A stretch of 64,000 bases of DNA from an uncultured Clostridium sp. (GCA_900555075.1 USJO01000001.1:1-64000), one strand, 5' to 3'; shown: positions 17,222 to 26,409, counted from the stretch's first letter. Made by a program: numbers and translations. Notes: generated from the sequence alone by a model not told the origin.

Positions 17222-18345
17222 TATATATATGATAATTTATTAACAACATAATCAATTTCGTCTTTTGTATTTTCTTTTCCTAAAGAGAACCTTATTGTTC
17301 CTGATGCTTCCTCTGCATTTAGCCCTATTGCAGTTAATACATGAGATGGTAAGCTATCTCCAGTTGAGCAGGCAGATCCAGCTGATGCACATATTCCAAA
17401 TTCATCTAATTTTAGCAATATTTCTAAAGAATCTTTACCTGAAAAAGTTACATTTATATTTCCTGGTAATCTTTTTTCTAAATCTCCATTTATTTTTATT
17501 TTGTCAAAATTGTCTGTTAATTTTTTTATAAAATAATTCCTATTATCTAATATTTGCTTATTATTTTTTTCCAAATTACTATTAGCAAGTTTAATGGCTT
17601 CTGCTAAACCAACTATGCCAGCTATATTTTCTGTTCCGCTCCTTTTTCCCTTTTCTTGATGTCCTCCGTCTTGTACTCTTTCAAATTCTATTCCTTTTTT
17701 CACATATAATGCTCCCATACCTTTTGGGCCATAAAACTTATGTGCTGATAAAGATAAAGCATCTATTTCTAATTCTTCAACATCAATCTTTACATTTCCT
17801 GCTGCTTGAACTGCATCTGTATGAAAAATTATATTATGTTTTTTTGCTATTGTAGATATTTCTTTTATTGGTTGTATTGTTCCTATTTCATTATTTGCAA
17901 ACATTATACTAATTAAAATTGTATCCTCTCTAATGCTTGCTTGTAGCTCTTCTAATTTTACAAAACCTTTTTTATCTACATTTAAATAGCTTACTTCATA
18001 TCCTTGTCTTTCCAAGGTTTTGCAGCTATTTAAAATAGCTGGATGTTCTATTTTAGATGTTATTATATGTTTTCCTTTATTTTTATTAGCATATGCTATT
18101 CCTTTTAATGCTAAATTATCGCTCTCACTGCCACAGCTTGTAAAATATATTTCTTTTGCGCTACAATTTAATTCTTTAGCCACCATGCTTCTTGAATTTT
18201 CTACTATTCTCTTATTTTGTCTCCCTATTGCATACATAGATGATGGATTTCCATAACTTATATTAAAATATGGTAACATCTTTTTTAATACTTTTTCATC
18301 AACATATGTTGTAGCACAATGGTCTAAATATATTATTTTTTGCAT
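17221..18345 (-). CDS. cysteine desulfurase (NifS/IscS family)
   Basis: A 374-residue PLP enzyme that takes sulfur from cysteine for Fe-S clusters or tRNA thiolation. Landmarks are YLDHCATT (usually DNAATT), FTSCGSESDNLA, the aspartate/glutamine pair in FHTDAVQAAG, the PLP lysine in LSLSAHKFYGPKG, RSGTEN, and the persulfide cysteine in ASAGSACSTG. It is class I by the short loop around that cysteine. No iscU or thiI is adjacent, so its sulfur acceptor is not shown. Its ribosome site is buried in a terminator-like hairpin. Confidence 0.93.
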   Translation of the reverse strand: MQKIIYLDHCATTYVDEKVLKKMLPYFNISYGNPSSMYAIGRQNKRIVENSRSMVAKELNCSAKEIYFTSCGSESDNLALKGIAYANKNKGKHIITSKIEHPAILNSCKTLERQGYEVSYLNVDKKGFVKLEELQASIREDTILISIMFANNEIGTIQPIKEISTIAKKHNIIFHTDAVQAAGNVKIDVEELEIDALSLSAHKFYGPKGMGALYVKKGIEFERVQDGGHQEKGKRSGTENIAGIVGLAEAIKLANSNLEKNNKQILDNRNYFIKKLTDNFDKIKINGDLEKRLPGNINVTFSGKDSLEILLKLDEFGICASAGSACSTGDSLPSHVLTAIGLNAEEASGTIRFSLGKENTKDEIDYVVNKLSYI

Positions 18346-18348
18346 AAA

Positions 18349-18389
18349 AAAATCACCTCATATCTTTATTAATAGTATGAGATGATTTT
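18349..18389 (-). promoter_or_regulatory. terminator-like hairpin holding the ribosome site of the desulfurase gene
   Basis: On the minus strand a 14-bp stem (arms 18376-18389 and 18349-18362, one G-U pair) is followed by seven U residues and then directly by the ATG at 18345. The 3' arm contains GAGGTGA, the gene's only ribosome site. The same element can end proS transcripts and block translation of the next gene. Confidence 0.65.
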
Positions 18390-18401
18390 AAATTTTATTA
18401 T

Positions 18402-19685
18402 TTATTTACTAAATTTGTTTAATAATTTCTCTATAGAAATTATTTCTTTTTCCCCTGTTCTAACATTTTCTAATTCAACTTCACCACTTTTTACTTTGTC
18501 TCCTAAAACTGCCATATAAGGTGTTCCAAGAATTTTACAATCTTTTATTTTAGCTCCAATTGAATTTAAGTTCCTATCATCTAATATTGCTTCTATTCCA
18601 TTATTTAAAAGTGTGCAATACAATTCATTAGCTTCTTTTACTTTTTCTTCATTATCCATTTTAGGAATAATTTGTATTTTGTATGGAGCAACACTTTCTG
18701 GCAATACAAATCCTTGTACTTTACCATTTTCATCTTTTAAAACAGATTCTTCATAAATAGTAGCAACTGTTCTACTAACACCTATTCCATAACATCCCAT
18801 ATAATATAGTGCTGGTTTTCCGTCTTCTGCTATGTATGTTCCATTCATGGTTTCTGAATATTTAGTTCCTAATTGGAATATATGTCCTAATTCTATTGCT
18901 CTTCTTTTCTCTAGTTTTGAAATATCAGTAATATTATATTCTTCTTTTAAATATTGTTCATAATTTTCTCTTTCTAATATTTCTGTATTTAAAGCTGTAT
19001 TTGTTTTTTCATCATAAAGAATTGTATCTTCTCCTATTGGTGATAAAACCATAAATTCTTCTGATTTTTTTCCACCCATATCTCCATTGTCTGCTACAAC
19101 TGGAATTACATTTAGCCCCATTTCTGTAAACATTTCTAAGTATGCTTCTCTTATGTTTTCATATGTCTTTGCTAAGTCTTTTTCTGAACTATTAAAGCTA
19201 TATGCATCCATCATTGGGAATGTTTTTCCTCTTAGTAAATATCCTCTTGCTCTTATTTCGTTTCTATATTTTTCTCCTATTTGATAAAAAGTTACTGGTA
19301 AATTTTTATATGATTTAAGTTTTTCTCTTGCAAATTCTAACATTGCTTCTTCCGCAGTTGGTGCTAAGCAAAATCCACCTTTATCTGTACTTATTGTAAA
19401 CATTGTTCCATCTTCTACATAATGAGAATATCTTCCTGAGTCTTTCCATAGTTTTTCTGGTTGCAAAGTTGGTAATAATACTTCTATACATCCGTGATTA
19501 TTTAATTTTTCTGTAATAATTTTCTCCACATTTCTTCTAACTAATAGTGGAACATTATTGTATGCATATAGACCTGTACCATATTGTACTAACTGTCCTG
19601 TTTGTAATAATATATCTTGTACTGGATACATTTCATCTAGATTATTTAATTTTATTGTACCCATTCCTGTTTGTGATAATTTCAT
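18402..19685 (-). CDS. proS: prolyl-tRNA synthetase, short form without the editing insertion
   Basis: A class II synthetase that charges tRNA-Pro. At 427 residues it is much shorter than the roughly 570 of common bacterial ProRS. Motif 1 lies around VEVLLPTLQP-like ITEKLNNHGCIEVLLPTL, motif 2 is QIGEKYRNEIRARGYLLRG, and motif 3 is CYGIGVSRTVATI, followed by an anticodon-binding domain ending DRNLNSIGAKIKDC. The INS editing domain normally placed between motifs 2 and 3 is absent; only a short linker is present. Misacylated Ala-tRNA-Pro would then need a separate trans-editing protein. No T-box leader was seen upstream. Confidence 0.93.
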   Translation of the reverse strand: MKLSQTGMGTIKLNNLDEMYPVQDILLQTGQLVQYGTGLYAYNNVPLLVRRNVEKIITEKLNNHGCIEVLLPTLQPEKLWKDSGRYSHYVEDGTMFTISTDKGGFCLAPTAEEAMLEFAREKLKSYKNLPVTFYQIGEKYRNEIRARGYLLRGKTFPMMDAYSFNSSEKDLAKTYENIREAYLEMFTEMGLNVIPVVADNGDMGGKKSEEFMVLSPIGEDTILYDEKTNTALNTEILERENYEQYLKEEYNITDISKLEKRRAIELGHIFQLGTKYSETMNGTYIAEDGKPALYYMGCYGIGVSRTVATIYEESVLKDENGKVQGFVLPESVAPYKIQIIPKMDNEEKVKEANELYCTLLNNGIEAILDDRNLNSIGAKIKDCKILGTPYMAVLGDKVKSGEVELENVRTGEKEIISIEKLLNKFSK

Positions 19686-19709
19686 AATTTATTCCTCCAA
19701 TTTTATTTT

Positions 19710-20333
19710 CTAATTTTCATCTTCATTTAAGGTTTCTTGTTCTTCCCTTTCGGGCATTGGAGCCTCTATATTTTTTTCTTCTACAATATCGTCTATAACA
19801 ATTTGTTGGTTTTCATCTAATTTATATCTTGGTAATTCTGGTAGTTCGTCTAAAGAAGAATATCCAAACATCCTTAAAAATTCTTTAGTTACTTTATAAG
19901 TTGTAGGTCTTCCTGGTAAATCCAATCTTCCTGCATCTTCTATTAAATTATGATCTAATAATTTATATATTGTTCCATCAGAATTTACTCCTCTTATGCT
20001 TTCTATTTCTGCCCTAGTAATCTTTGGATTATATGCTATAATAGCTAAAGTTTCTAAAGCTGCTTGTGATAAATTAGGTTTGTTTCTTTTATCTATTATT
20101 TGATATATATAATCGTAATTTTCTTTTTTAGAACATAATTGATATCCATTATTTACTTTAATTATTTCTATTCCTCTTCCTTGTTCTTCAAAATCTGCTT
20201 TCATGCTTTCGATTATTTCTTCAGTATCTTTTGGTGTTAATTCTAAAACTACTGATAGTTCTTCTACTGAAATATCTCTTCCAACAGCAAATAAAATTGA
20301 TTCAATTACCTGTTTTGCTTTATTTATATCCAT
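19710..20333 (-). CDS. scpB: segregation and condensation protein B
   Basis: A 207-residue double winged-helix protein, partner of ScpA and SMC in chromosome condensation. Conserved blocks are IESILFAVGRDIS at the start, LSQAALETLAIIAYNPKITRAEIE and the second winged helix LPGRPTTYKVTKEFLRMFG. The C-terminal tail is acidic and variable. The usual upstream partner scpA is not adjacent. It lies 24 bases upstream of proS on the same strand. Confidence 0.95.
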   Translation of the reverse strand: MDINKAKQVIESILFAVGRDISVEELSVVLELTPKDTEEIIESMKADFEEQGRGIEIIKVNNGYQLCSKKENYDYIYQIIDKRNKPNLSQAALETLAIIAYNPKITRAEIESIRGVNSDGTIYKLLDHNLIEDAGRLDLPGRPTTYKVTKEFLRMFGYSSLDELPELPRYKLDENQQIVIDDIVEEKNIEAPMPEREEQETLNEDEN

Positions 20334-20404
20334 TTGTTACCTCTCTTTAAATATATACTATTTTATCTCAAATAGCCTAATTAGTCAATATTTATTGTTT
20401 ATAG

Positions 20405-20433
20405 TTGAATTTTTTATTATATTATGCTAATAT
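20405..20433 (+). promoter_or_regulatory. promoter of the small gene at 20467
   Basis: TTGAAT and TAATAT are spaced by 17 bases, 33 bases before the ATG. Confidence 0.5.
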
Positions 20434-20466
20434 TTATTTATAAATTAATTAAATGAGGTGAAGTAT

Positions 20467-20631
20467 ATGGATGAAACTCCTAAAAAAATAGAGATAGTTA
20501 ATGGAAACGGAAAAGATTTAAATATTTCTGAGGTTTCTTCACATTTAAATATAGCTAAACCCAAAATAAAAGATGAAGATGAAAAGAAACAAAGAATTGT
20601 AGTTCCTCAAAACAAAAAGAAATCTAAATAA
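20467..20631 (+). CDS. small hydrophilic protein, unknown (54 residues)
   Basis: The frame begins MDETPKKIEIVNGNGKDLNI and ends in a lysine-rich QNKKKSK tail. GAGGTG lies 6 bases before the ATG, a promoter-like pair lies upstream and a strong terminator follows, so it is a complete single-gene transcription unit. It has no membrane segment. I do not recognise a family. The basic tail might bind nucleic acid, which is only a guess. Confidence 0.6.
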   Translation: MDETPKKIEIVNGNGKDLNISEVSSHLNIAKPKIKDEDEKKQRIVVPQNKKKSK

Positions 20632-20636
20632 AGCAA

Positions 20637-20668
20637 AAAAATCAATCATTTTACTGATTGATTTTTTC
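20637..20668 (+). terminator. terminator of the small gene
   Basis: The stem AAAATCAATCA / TGATTGATTTT has a 6-base loop and is followed by T residues. Confidence 0.75.
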
Positions 20669-20692
20669 TCTGTAGTTTAAACAGATTCTTTT

Positions 20693-20769
20693 TGGTAGCG
20701 AGAAATGGATTCGAACCATCGACCTGCCGGGTATGAACCGGATGCTCTAGCCAACTGAGCTATCTCGCC
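20693..20769 (-). tRNA. tRNA-Met (CAT), elongator type
   Basis: A full cloverleaf on the minus strand, 77 nt including an encoded CCA. The acceptor stem GGCGAGA pairs with TCTCGCT, the D-arm is AGCTCAGTTGG, the anticodon CAT (complement of 20733-20735) sits in loop TTCATAC, and the T-arm contains GGTTCGAATCC. The first pair is G-U, unlike an initiator. A tRNA-Ile with lysidine-modified CAT is less likely. Confidence 0.9.
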
Positions 20770-20814
20770 ATAAGCAATGTATATATTATAATTTGTTTTG
20801 CTTTATTTGTCAAG

Positions 20815-20845
20815 AAAAAAGAAATAATTTTAAATTATTTCTTTT
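20815..20845 (-). terminator. terminator of the gene at 20844
   Basis: The near-perfect AT palindrome AAAGAAATAATTT / AAATTATTTCTTT lies at the stop codon. It separates this gene from the tRNA. Confidence 0.55.
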
Positions 20846-21164
20846 ATCTATCTCTTTCTTCTTTATCTTTTTCTGTTATAATTTTTTCTACTCTTACTTC
20901 TTTTGGTAATTGTTTTCTCATTTTATTTAATGTATCTTTCTTTAATCCATTAGGAAATCCACCATTTTCAGATAATTGGCTGCTTTCTGATACCATAGGC
21001 TCTGCTGAGTTCTCCCCCATATTATCTGAATTTGTTAGTGATTTTTTTAAATTAGGTAATATATCATGTTCTGCTATTTCTTCAAGCCTATCCTCTTTTG
21101 TATTTGTAGATGTTCCAAATACTTCATTTATGATTTTTTTTATAATCTTTACTATTTGCGCCAT
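20844..21164 (-). CDS. hypothetical protein with amphipathic N-terminus
   Basis: This 106-residue protein begins MAQIVKIIKKIINEVFG, an amphipathic or short membrane-associating helix, followed by a polar region rich in Ser, Asn and Glu, and a basic C-terminus (KMRKQLPKEVRVEKII). No family is recognised. It lies alone between tRNA-Met and rpoD on the minus strand. The ribosome site is weak, so the start is less certain. Confidence 0.5.
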   Translation of the reverse strand: MAQIVKIIKKIINEVFGTSTNTKEDRLEEIAEHDILPNLKKSLTNSDNMGENSAEPMVSESSQLSENGGFPNGLKKDTLNKMRKQLPKEVRVEKIITEKDKEERDR

Positions 21165-21261
21165 ATTTTCAACTTAATATTTAAGTTGTTTTCACCTCTC
21201 TATTATTAATATAAATATTACACGAATATTATACCACACATTTACAAAAAATGCAAATTTT

Positions 21262-22398
21262 CTAGTTCATATAGTCTTTTAGTTTCTTACTTCTGCTTGG
21301 ATGTCTTAATTTTCTTAATGCTTTTGCTTCTATTTGTCTTATTCTTTCACGAGTTACATCAAATTCTTTTCCCACTTCCTCAAGTGTTCTTGCTTTTCCA
21401 TCTTCTAAACCAAATCTTAGTTTTAATACTTTTGCTTCTCTTGGTGTTAATGTATTCATTACTTCTTCTAATTGTTCTTTTAACATTGTGTAAGCTGCTG
21501 CATCTTGTGGAGCTGGTGAATCATCATCTTGTATAAAGTCTCCTAAGTGGCTGTCATCTTCTTCTCCTATTGGTGTTTCTAAAGATACTGGATCTTGAGC
21601 TATTTTTTGTATTTCCATAACTCTTTCTACTGGCATTTCTAGTTCTTCTGCTATTTCTTCTGGTGATGGTTCTCTACCAAGTCTTTGTAGTAGTAATCTA
21701 GATGTACGAATTAATTTATTTATTGTTTCTACCATATGAACTGGTATTCTTATTGTTCTTGCTTGGTCTGCTATTGCCCTTGTTATTGCCTGTCTTATCC
21801 ACCAAGTTGCATAAGTACTAAACTTATATCCTTTTGTATAATCAAATTTTTCTACTGCTTTTATTAGTCCCATATTTCCTTCTTGTATTAAATCCAAGAA
21901 TAATAAACCTCTTCCCACATATTTTTTTGCTATACTAACAACTAGTCTTAGGTTTGATTCAGCTAGTTTTTGTTTTGCCTCCTCGTCTCCCTTTAATATT
22001 TTTTTTGCTAGTTCTAATTCTTCATCAAATGAAAGTAGTTCTATTTTTCCAATTTCACGTAGGTACATTCTCACTGGGTCATCTGTACTTACACCCTCAA
22101 AGTTCATTGAATCTATATCGTCTAATTTTAAGTCTTCCACTTCAGATAAATCATCTGCATCTGGCTCTTCTAAGTCATCTTTTAATACATCTACACCCAT
22201 TTTTTCCATTACATCAAATACTTTGTCTATTTGCTCTGGGTTTACTTCTCCTAATTCTGTTGCTAGCTCACCATATGTTATATTTCCCTTTTCTTTTGCC
22301 TTTTTTATTATATCTGTAACTTTTTTTTCTGTATCTTGTTCTACTACTTCATTATTATCTGTATCTTTTTCTATATTAATATTATTATCTTCTTCCAT
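21262..22398 (-). CDS. rpoD: primary sigma factor SigA/RpoD
   Basis: A 378-residue housekeeping sigma-70 factor. A degenerate region 1.1 and an acidic linker precede region 1.2 ([16 protein letters not shown]). Region 2 contains [17 protein letters not shown] and the DNA-melting [17 protein letters not shown], region 3 contains [12 protein letters not shown], and region 4 holds the helix-turn-helix [20 protein letters not shown]. It lies just downstream of dnaG, the classical macromolecular-synthesis arrangement. Confidence 0.97.
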   Translation of the reverse strand: MEEDNNINIEKDTDNNEVVEQDTEKKVTDIIKKAKEKGNITYGELATELGEVNPEQIDKVFDVMEKMGVDVLKDDLEEPDADDLSEVEDLKLDDIDSMNFEGVSTDDPVRMYLREIGKIELLSFDEELELAKKILKGDEEAKQKLAESNLRLVVSIAKKYVGRGLLFLDLIQEGNMGLIKAVEKFDYTKGYKFSTYATWWIRQAITRAIADQARTIRIPVHMVETINKLIRTSRLLLQRLGREPSPEEIAEELEMPVERVMEIQKIAQDPVSLETPIGEEDDSHLGDFIQDDDSPAPQDAAAYTMLKEQLEEVMNTLTPREAKVLKLRFGLEDGKARTLEEVGKEFDVTRERIRQIEAKALRKLRHPSRSKKLKDYMN

Positions 22399-22426
22399 TA
22401 TTCTCCTCCTTATTTGGAAAAAAGTA

Positions 22427-24200
22427 TTATTTAATCATCTTTTTTTGTATTATTATTTTATTTATTTCTTCTATTATTTTTTCTTTTTCTTCTTGACTTA
22501 TCCCTTGTTCTTGCTCTTTTTCCAAAAGCTCTACTTTCCTATTATCTAATTTTTCAATTTTATATGTATTAATAATGTTGGCTATTGTTTTTTCGTCATT
22601 TTTTATTTGATAATCTTCTGCCATAATCTCTGTTATTCTACTCATTGCTTGTTCATCTTCAATAAAATAGTTTAATATATCATTTATATTACTATTTCCC
22701 TTTTCATATTCTTCATACAATCTTTTTAATATTTTCTTGTTTATTTCAGATTTAAAATCCTCTACTTGTATCTCTGGTTTTATCTTTTCATATACTTCTT
22801 CTTGAAGTAGTAGTGCTATTATTGTTTTTTCTCTTTCAATAAGTCTTTTTTCTACTTCTTCTTTTTTTATGAGCATTTGTGGTTTTCTTTCAAGAACCTT
22901 TGAGGTTATTCTTTTATCGGTTGATTTATTTATTTCAGCATAAAGCGCTTCTTTTGAAATATCATATTCTTTTGCAATTTTATCTATATATAGTTCTTGT
23001 TCGATTTTACTTTCAACTGTCGTTAGTAGCTTTGCTGTTTCTTTTAGAAATTTTATTTTATCATTTACATTGTTTAAATCTAAACTCTTTTTTAGTACTT
23101 TTGTTTTAAATTCAACTAAAGATATTGCATTATCTACTAGCATATTAAAACGTCCATTACCATATTTAATAACATATTCGTCTGGGTCTTTTGCTCCTTC
23201 CAATTGTAGTATTCTAACATCACACCCTACATTTTTTAGTATTTCTAGTCCTCTCATTGTTGCAGCTTGTCCTGCACTGTCTGAATCATATGAGATTATC
23301 ACTTTTTCTGTGTATCTTCTGAGTAATCGTGCTTGTCCTTCGGTTAGTGCTGTCCCTAGTGATGCTACAACATTTGGTATTCCTCTTTGATGAAGTGATA
23401 TTGTATCCATATATCCTTCTACCATTATGATTTTACCCATATTTGCATTTTTTGCAAGATTCATTGCATAAAGATTTTTTCCTTTACTGTATGCAATCCC
23501 TTCTGTTGAGTTTATATACTTGTATTTAGCAGGTGATGCTTCTAACACTCTTCCGCCAAAGGCTATATACTTATTTCTTATGTCTTGAATTGGGAACATT
23601 AATCTGTTTTTGAAAACATCACTATATCCATAATTTGTTTTCTTTACCAAATTTGAGGCTAATATTTGTTCCTCTGTAAAGCCTTTTGATTTTAAAAGTT
23701 TGTACACTTCATCTCCACCGACCTGAATATCCTATCATAAATTTTTTTAATGTATTATTGTCGAGTTTTCTTGATTTTACATATTCCTGTGCTGGTTTTG
23801 CTTTTGGTGTGTATAGATTTTGATGGTAGTAGTTTGCAACAATTTCATTTATTTCAAGCACTTTTTGCTTTAATAAATCTCTTTTTGTTGTATCAGAATT
23901 ATCTGGTGCAGGTAATGCAATGCCTGCTTTTTCTGCAAGCATTTCTATTGATTCTTTATAGTTTATATTTTCTATTTTGCTTATAAAAGTAAATACATCG
24001 CCACCAACGCCACATCCAAAACAATGAAAAATTTGCTTGTCTGGGGAAACAGAAAAAGAAGGCGTTTTCTCTTTATGAAAAGGACATAACCCTGAGAAAT
24101 TTCTACCGCTTCTTTTTAGTATTATATATTTTGATACGATGTCTACTATATCATTATTAATTCTTACCTCATCAATAAAAGCATCACTATATCGCACCAT
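22427..24200 (-). CDS. dnaG: DNA primase, read across a +1 shift at a CGG codon
   Basis: Primase makes the RNA primers for replication. The first frame (24200 to about 23720) holds the N-terminal zinc-binding domain ([21 protein letters not shown]) and the start of the core. The second frame carries the rest: the Toprim motifs [15 protein letters not shown] and [12 protein letters not shown] and the helicase-binding C-terminus. The break is at an in-frame CGG followed by T. Omitting the C joins FMIGYSG to [14 protein letters not shown] and gives one protein of 590 residues, normal for DnaG. Without the shift the product stops after about 163 residues without the Toprim catalytic domain. An essential gene is unlikely to be a pseudogene, so either recoding occurs or the sequence carries an error. 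Confidence 0.9.
23717..23720 (-). other. CGGT recoding site 1 (dnaG)
   Basis: Zero-frame codons read TCA GGT CGG TGG AGA TGA. Skipping the C gives GGT GGA GAT GAA GTG and restores DnaG. Confidence 0.7.
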
Positions 24201-24368
24201 ATCTTACACCTTTCCTACTATATAATATTCGACATAAAGTTTTTTACACCTTCTTTTATTTACATAATTCGTTTTATTGTTTTGTATTTTATTAATGTAA
24301 TTTTGGGGTGTATATTTTATACCTTTTTGTAAATAATATTATTATAAATTTCTAGGAGGTGTTTTTTG

Positions 24369-24476
24369 ATGTCAGAAAATAAAAATAATAAAAACAATAA
24401 AAACAACAAAAAGAATAACAGAAATAGTGAAAATAACAATAACCAAAATGAAAGAAATAATACTAACTGTAGATAA
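24369..24476 (+). CDS. very small Asn/Lys-rich peptide (35 residues)
   Basis: A perfect AGGAGGTG lies 7 bases before the ATG. The 35-codon frame is more than half Asn and Lys (it starts MSENKNNKNNKNNKKNNR) and ends NTNCR. A terminator follows at once. The strong ribosome site and terminator indicate a real, well-translated gene, but its composition could also arise from low-complexity A-rich DNA. It is probably unstructured. The neighbouring spoIVB makes a spore-related role conceivable, with no direct evidence. Confidence 0.55.
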   Translation: MSENKNNKNNKNNKKNNRNSENNNNQNERNNTNCR

Positions 24477-24495
24477 TTTTTCTTTATAAATATGT

Positions 24496-24514
24496 AAGAG
24501 GCTATTAGCCTCTT
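24496..24514 (+). terminator. terminator of the Asn/Lys-rich peptide gene
   Basis: The stem AAGAGGCT / AGCCTCTT has a 3-base loop, then TCTTTATT. Confidence 0.7.
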
Positions 24515-24532
24515 TCTTTATTGTATTATTTA

Positions 24533-24560
24533 TTACATCTTATTTATTAATAAGATGTAA
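24533..24560. terminator. hairpin at the spoIVB 3' end
   Basis: A perfect 12-bp stem (TTACATCTTATT / AATAAGATGTAA) has a 4-base loop. It lies between two convergent genes; the T tracts are poor on both sides. Confidence 0.5.
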
Positions 24561-24563
24561 TAG

Positions 24564-25757
24564 TTATATATTCATCTGTTTTATCATTGTTTCTCCAAAC
24601 ACTGCATATCCTTGAATAGGATTATTTACTAACACATGTGTTATTGCTCCAATAAATTTACCATTTTGTAATATTGGTGCTCCACTCATACCTTGTATAA
24701 TTCCTCCTGTTTTTTCTATTAATTCTGAATCGGTTATTTCTATTAGCATACTTTTATTATCCTCTGTATTGTTTTTGTATATTTTTTTTATTTCTATTTC
24801 ATATTCTTTTCTTATTCCATCTTCTAGCATCAATAAAATTGTTGCCTTTCCTGTTTTTATTTCATTTTTTAATGCAACATCCAAAACGTTTGTTGTATCT
24901 ATTCCAAGTCTATTTGTTTCTTCTAGCTTTCCATATATTCCAAACTCTGTATTTAGGTTAATGTTACCTATTTTTTGACTATCATTTATTACTCCTCTTA
25001 TCTCTCCTGGTATTCCTTCTTCTCCCTTTTTTATTTTTGTTATTGTACTTGTAAGTAATGTTCCACTTTCTATTGTTATTAATTTGTCTGTATCTCTATC
25101 TACTATACCATGCCCTAAAGTTGCTATTTTTCCACTTTCCGGCTCATAATATGTTGCTGTTCCTATTCCCATAGCTCCATCCCTTACCCATAATCCAATT
25201 TTATATTTATTCTCTTTTGTTTTTACTGGTTCTATATTAGCTATATATTCTGTTCCTTCTCTTATATATTGTATTTTTACATTTTGACCTTTTGACTTGT
25301 TTACACATTCTATTAATGCTTGTGTTGTTGTAACTTGAACATTATCAACTTTTGTTATTAAATCTCCTTCCCTTATTCCTGTATTTTCATATGGTTTTTT
25401 TCCTTCTATTTCTGTCATCCCTATTACTAAAACCCCGTCTGAATATAGTTTTATTCCTATTATATTACCTAATGGTATTACCTTTGTGTTTTGTACAGTA
25501 CTCACATTTACTGTTTTTACATTAAATAAATTGAATAAACTTACAGTTATTTTTTTATTTTCAATTTTGCTATTTGTATTCGAAGCCTGAACAATCTCTT
25601 CTCTTCCTTCTTTTAATACCACTCCTAATATTTGATTTAAATTCAATTCCTCGTTTTCAAATAGTATTATGTTTTCTGGTATATTTGTTATATTTACTGT
25701 ATATATTAATGATATTAAAAGTATTAATATTATTAAACTTTTTTTTATAAAATTCAA
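24564..25757 (-). CDS. spoIVB: SpoIVB peptidase (S55 family)
   Basis: A 397-residue secreted serine protease that, from the forespore, triggers activation of sigma-K in the mother cell. It has an N-terminal signal anchor (about residues 6-22), a PDZ domain around NTGIREGDLITKVDNVQV, and the S55 protease domain with the histidine in KIATLGHGIVD and the nucleophile serine in GIIQGMSGAPILQNGK, ending in GAITHVLVN. The start codon is TTG, supported by AGGGTGA a few bases upstream; both lie in a hairpin. It marks a complete-engulfment, late-sporulation programme. Confidence 0.95.
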   Translation of the reverse strand: MNFIKKSLIILILLISLIYTVNITNIPENIILFENEELNLNQILGVVLKEGREEIVQASNTNSKIENKKITVSLFNLFNVKTVNVSTVQNTKVIPLGNIIGIKLYSDGVLVIGMTEIEGKKPYENTGIREGDLITKVDNVQVTTTQALIECVNKSKGQNVKIQYIREGTEYIANIEPVKTKENKYKIGLWVRDGAMGIGTATYYEPESGKIATLGHGIVDRDTDKLITIESGTLLTSTITKIKKGEEGIPGEIRGVINDSQKIGNINLNTEFGIYGKLEETNRLGIDTTNVLDVALKNEIKTGKATILLMLEDGIRKEYEIEIKKIYKNNTEDNKSMLIEITDSELIEKTGGIIQGMSGAPILQNGKFIGAITHVLVNNPIQGYAVFGETMIKQMNI

Positions 25758-25791
25758 ATATGGTCACCCTAAATTAGGATAACCATATTTG
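25755..25791 (-). promoter_or_regulatory. hairpin enclosing the spoIVB ribosome site and TTG start
   Basis: The arms CAAATATGGT (25755-25764) and ACCATATTTG (25782-25791) pair fully, with an inner CCTAA/TTAGG stem. On the transcript the 3' arm includes both the AGGGTGA site and the TTG start, so folding would hide the start of spoIVB. Confidence 0.55.
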
Positions 25792-25862
25792 TTTAAATTA
25801 TTATTTAAATTATATTTAACTACCTTTTAGTAAGTATTGTGAATTAATCACAGTATTTAAGT

Positions 25863-26303
25863 TTATTCTTCTACCTCTTCAAAAACCATTTTGCTTACTC
25901 TCCATGAATCTTTATGATACTCTATACTTGTACATTTAAACTTTATTAAATTAAAGTTTTGAACAAATTTTGTGATATCATTGTTATAAATAGTTTCCAT
26001 AGAATATGTTTTGCCTGTACTTAACATTTTGATTTCTACTTTTATACTATCTGTTTCATTTTCGATATAGTAATTTTTTTCATCTTTTAAAATATTATTT
26101 TTTTCATTTTCATTTATAGCTTTATTTATAACTGTTGTAACCTCTGTACCATATATTACTCTTCCTAAATAGTATTCATATTCACTGTTTTTTCTTTTTA
26201 TATTTTTAATTGTTGTATTTTTTGTTATTAATAATCCAAGCACAGAAAATATTATAACTACTATTGGAATAGTTATTAATAATATGTTTTTTTTCATTTT
26301 CAA
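25863..26303 (-). CDS. pilin-like single-pass protein, last gene of the Tad-type locus
   Basis: A 146-residue protein with an N-terminal hydrophobic segment (about residues 6-26) and a small outer domain. It shares with the proteins at 35894 and 36360 the block YGTEVTTVINKA and the C-terminal pattern FKCTSIEY-x5-RVSKMVFEE, so it belongs to the same pilin-like family although its N-terminus (MKMKKNILLIT) differs. It is probably a minor pilin of the Tad-type system. It is placed after the two giant surface genes. Confidence 0.6.
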   Translation of the reverse strand: MKMKKNILLITIPIVVIIFSVLGLLITKNTTIKNIKRKNSEYEYYLGRVIYGTEVTTVINKAINENEKNNILKDEKNYYIENETDSIKVEIKMLSTGKTYSMETIYNNDITKFVQNFNLIKFKCTSIEYHKDSWRVSKMVFEEVEE

Positions 26304-26409
26304 ATTAATCTCCTATTTTAAGATTATAGCTTTTTCAATTGTGTTTTTTAAAATCCAAGTATGGATATCACTTTATAATAGTAATATCCATTTTTGGAAT
26401 TAGTTGTTG

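Noticed and set aside
20693..20769. Initiator tRNA-fMet
   Set aside because: The first acceptor pair is G-U and the anticodon stem lacks the three G-C pairs typical of initiators, so the elongator call is better.
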